From contig JAITON010000072.1 of assembly GCA_031289935.1 (NCBI GenBank), positions 1 to 5,558 on the forward strand: 5,558 bases of DNA, in the 5' to 3' direction. This DNA comes from Treponema sp. (GTDB lineage: Bacteria > Spirochaetota > Spirochaetia > Treponematales > Breznakiellaceae). This document shows, in pieces, positions 4,259 through 5,558 of this stretch. The notes beneath the pieces were generated by a model. It did no database searches and was not told the origin of the DNA. It saw nothing but the letters and a program-made list of their open reading frames with translations. The first letter of the stretch is position 1. The number at the start of each line of letters is the position of its first letter. The position numbers were made by a program, and so were the translations under genes.

Positions 4259-5431
4259 ATGGAACAGCGGCATTTTTTCTTTACCTCAGAATCGGTGGGA
4301 GAGGGGCATCCCGATAAACTATGCGATCAGATTTCCGATGCGGTGCTGGACGCCTGTCTGACCGACGATCCCCAGAGCCGGGTGGCTTGCGAGAGCTTTG
4401 CCTCTGCGGCCCTGGTGCTGGTGGGCGGAGAGATCACCACCAAGACCTATGTGGACGTTCAGGATGTGGTCCGCAACGTGGTCAGGGAAGTAGGTTACAC
4501 GGACCCGGCCTACGGCCTGGATTACGAGTCCATGGCGGTTCTGAACATTATCCACAATCAGTCCCCGGACATCAGCCAGGGGGTTTCCGGCGTTGGGCTT
4601 GAGGAGTTCAAAGGCCAGCAGGGGGCCGGCGACCAGGGCATGATGTTCGGTTTTGCCTGCGACGAGACCCCGGAGCTGATGCCCCTGCCCATCACCCTGG
4701 CCCACAAGATCCTGCTCAACGCTACGGTGTTACGGAAGAACGGTTCCATCAAGTGGCTGCTTCCTGATGCCAAGAGCCAGGTTACCGTGGAATACGAGGG
4801 CCAGAAGCCCCTACGCATTGATACGGTGGTGGTATCCCATCAGCATGATGACCATGTTTCCTACAACGAGATCAAGGACACAGTAATAAGCCGGATCATC
4901 AAGCCGGTGCTGGAGCCCACGGGGCTTCTGGACAAGACGACCAAGTACTTTATCAACCCCACGGGCCGCTTCGTGGTGGGCGGTCCCTTTGGCGACACAG
5001 GGCTCACGGGCCGGAAGATCATCGTGGATACCTACGGCGGCATGGGCCGGCACGGCGGCGGGGCCTTCAGTGGCAAGGATCCCACCAAGGTGGACCGTTC
5101 CGCCGCTTACATGGCCCGTTATGTGGCCAAAAACATCGTGGCCGCAGGCCTGGCCAAGCGTTGCGAGCTGGAGCTGGCCTATGCCATTGGCGTACCCTTC
5201 CCGGTTTCGGTGATGGTAGATACCTTCGGCACGGCGGCGGTCTCCGAGAGCCGTATTGAGGAAGCGGTCAAGCAGATTTTCGACCTCTCTCCCGCAGGGA
5301 TCATCAAGACCCTGGACCTCAGGCGGCCGGTCTACCAGAAGACCGCGAGCTACGGCCACTTTGGCCGGCCGGAATTCTCCTGGGAAAAGACCGACAGGGC
5401 CGGGGAACTAAAAGCAATAGCGGAAAGGTAG
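4259..5431 (+). CDS. metK: S-adenosylmethionine synthetase (methionine adenosyltransferase)
   Basis: A full-length 390-residue MetK (E. coli 384) that makes S-adenosylmethionine, phosphate and diphosphate from methionine and ATP as a cytosolic homotetramer. The three family signatures are intact: SESVGEGHPDKLCDQISDA at the N-terminus with H17 and D19, GAGDQGMMFG (122-131) with D125, and GGGAFSGKDPTKVDRS (266-281) with K273 and K277. Other catalytic residues aligned with E. coli are E45, Q101, D170 and K172 (LLPDAKSQ), D246, R252 and K253. The ATG has AAGGAG five bases upstream and its own promoter. No frameshift or missing residue is seen. It lies downstream of deoD in the same direction, although the inverted repeats in the gap suggest separate control. 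Confidence 0.98.
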   Translation: MEQRHFFFTSESVGEGHPDKLCDQISDAVLDACLTDDPQSRVACESFASAALVLVGGEITTKTYVDVQDVVRNVVREVGYTDPAYGLDYESMAVLNIIHNQSPDISQGVSGVGLEEFKGQQGAGDQGMMFGFACDETPELMPLPITLAHKILLNATVLRKNGSIKWLLPDAKSQVTVEYEGQKPLRIDTVVVSHQHDDHVSYNEIKDTVISRIIKPVLEPTGLLDKTTKYFINPTGRFVVGGPFGDTGLTGRKIIVDTYGGMGRHGGGAFSGKDPTKVDRSAAYMARYVAKNIVAAGLAKRCELELAYAIGVPFPVSVMVDTFGTAAVSESRIEEAVKQIFDLSPAGIIKTLDLRRPVYQKTASYGHFGRPEFSWEKTDRAGELKAIAER

Positions 5432-5485
5432 GAACATCGCTCGGCTAGCCTGTCCTAGTCCCATACCGTACCGTCAGAGTCATAC

Positions 5486-5503
5486 GGGGGGGGGGGGGGG
5501 GGG
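5486..5503 (+). repeat. poly-G tract, 18 G
   Basis: An uninterrupted run of 18 G, followed by AGG. Homopolymers of this length are very prone to slipped-strand mispairing. In Treponema pallidum, poly-G runs upstream of several genes (tpr family members) vary in length and alter promoter activity. Here the tract ends 23 nt before a candidate -35 box. The length given is as sequenced and may vary within the population or be inexact. Confidence 0.85.
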
Positions 5504-5526
5504 AGGTTTTGCCAGATAAATCTGCT

Positions 5527-5556
5527 TTGCCAATACCGGATTAACGGGGGTAATAT
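5527..5556 (+). promoter_or_regulatory. candidate promoter downstream of the poly-G tract
   Basis: TTGCCA (5527-5532, 5/6) and TAATAT (5551-5556, 4/6) are 18 bp apart. The expected start lies just beyond the window, so the gene served cannot be seen. The nearby G tract would sit at about -55 to -75 relative to the start. Confidence 0.4.
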
Positions 5557-5558
5557 AT

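Larger units (their letters stand above)
5432..5558. other. intergenic region after metK
   Basis: No reading frame of note is seen in these 127 nt. There is no convincing intrinsic terminator for metK; only short repeats such as ACCGTACCGT and the small palindrome GGCTAGCC are present. The region holds the G18 tract and a promoter candidate described separately, so it probably is the upstream region of a plus-strand gene beyond the window. Confidence 0.6.

Noticed and set aside
5509..5537. Alternative promoter TTGCCA-17-AATACC after the poly-G tract
   Set aside because: The -10 box AATACC is far from consensus; the pair at 5527-5556 is better.
1..5558. CRISPR array, insertion sequence or phage genes
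   Set aside because: No regularly spaced repeats, terminal inverted repeats, complete transposase or phage structural motifs were seen; only the Rpn-like tail hints at mobility.

Overview
The window looks like bacterial chromosome, most likely from a spirochaete close to the GC-rich, termite-gut type of Treponema. That assignment is an inference. It rests on the mix of genes (a ComFB-like protein, a PtsN-like PTS IIA protein next to a YbjN-like lipoprotein, an Rpn-type nuclease tail), the moderate-to-high GC content, and a G18 tract in an intergenic region, a feature well known from Treponema. No single gene proves it.

Layout. Positions 1-96 hold the last codons of a plus-strand gene resembling the C-terminus of Rpn/PD-(D/E)XK recombination-promoting nucleases. 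A complete tRNA-Pro(UGG) with its own sigma70-type promoter follows at 132-244. From 3359 down to 125 all protein genes lie on the minus strand in a tight run: PtsN-like PTS IIA, a lipoprotein with a YbjN-like domain (ATGA overlap), an unreported-looking 56-residue ORF, a SAMHD1-like HD-domain dNTP triphosphohydrolase (1-nt gap), and a ComFB-domain protein with a C-terminal beta-sandwich (52-nt overlap). The run starts from a near-consensus promoter at 3369-3397. Diverging from it on the plus strand are deoD (purine nucleoside phosphorylase) and metK (S-adenosylmethionine synthetase), each with its own candidate promoter. The last 127 nt hold a G18 tract and a candidate promoter pointing out of the window.

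How the genes fit together. DeoD and the HD hydrolase both act on (deoxy)nucleosides or nucleotides and MetK supplies SAM, so the plus-strand pair is housekeeping metabolism. The minus-strand run mixes a likely regulatory phosphotransfer protein, an envelope lipoprotein, a dNTPase and a possible cyclic-dinucleotide-binding ComFB protein. Their linkage suggests shared expression, but no common pathway can be read from the sequence.

The most unusual places are the 3' end of the comFB-like gene and the G18 tract. As sequenced, the comFB-like reading frame runs antisense through the whole tRNA-Pro gene and its promoter. One extra base in a C7 run (plus-strand G7, 269-275) would instead end the protein at 264-266, just short of the tRNA. 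The G18 tract sits just upstream of a promoter candidate.
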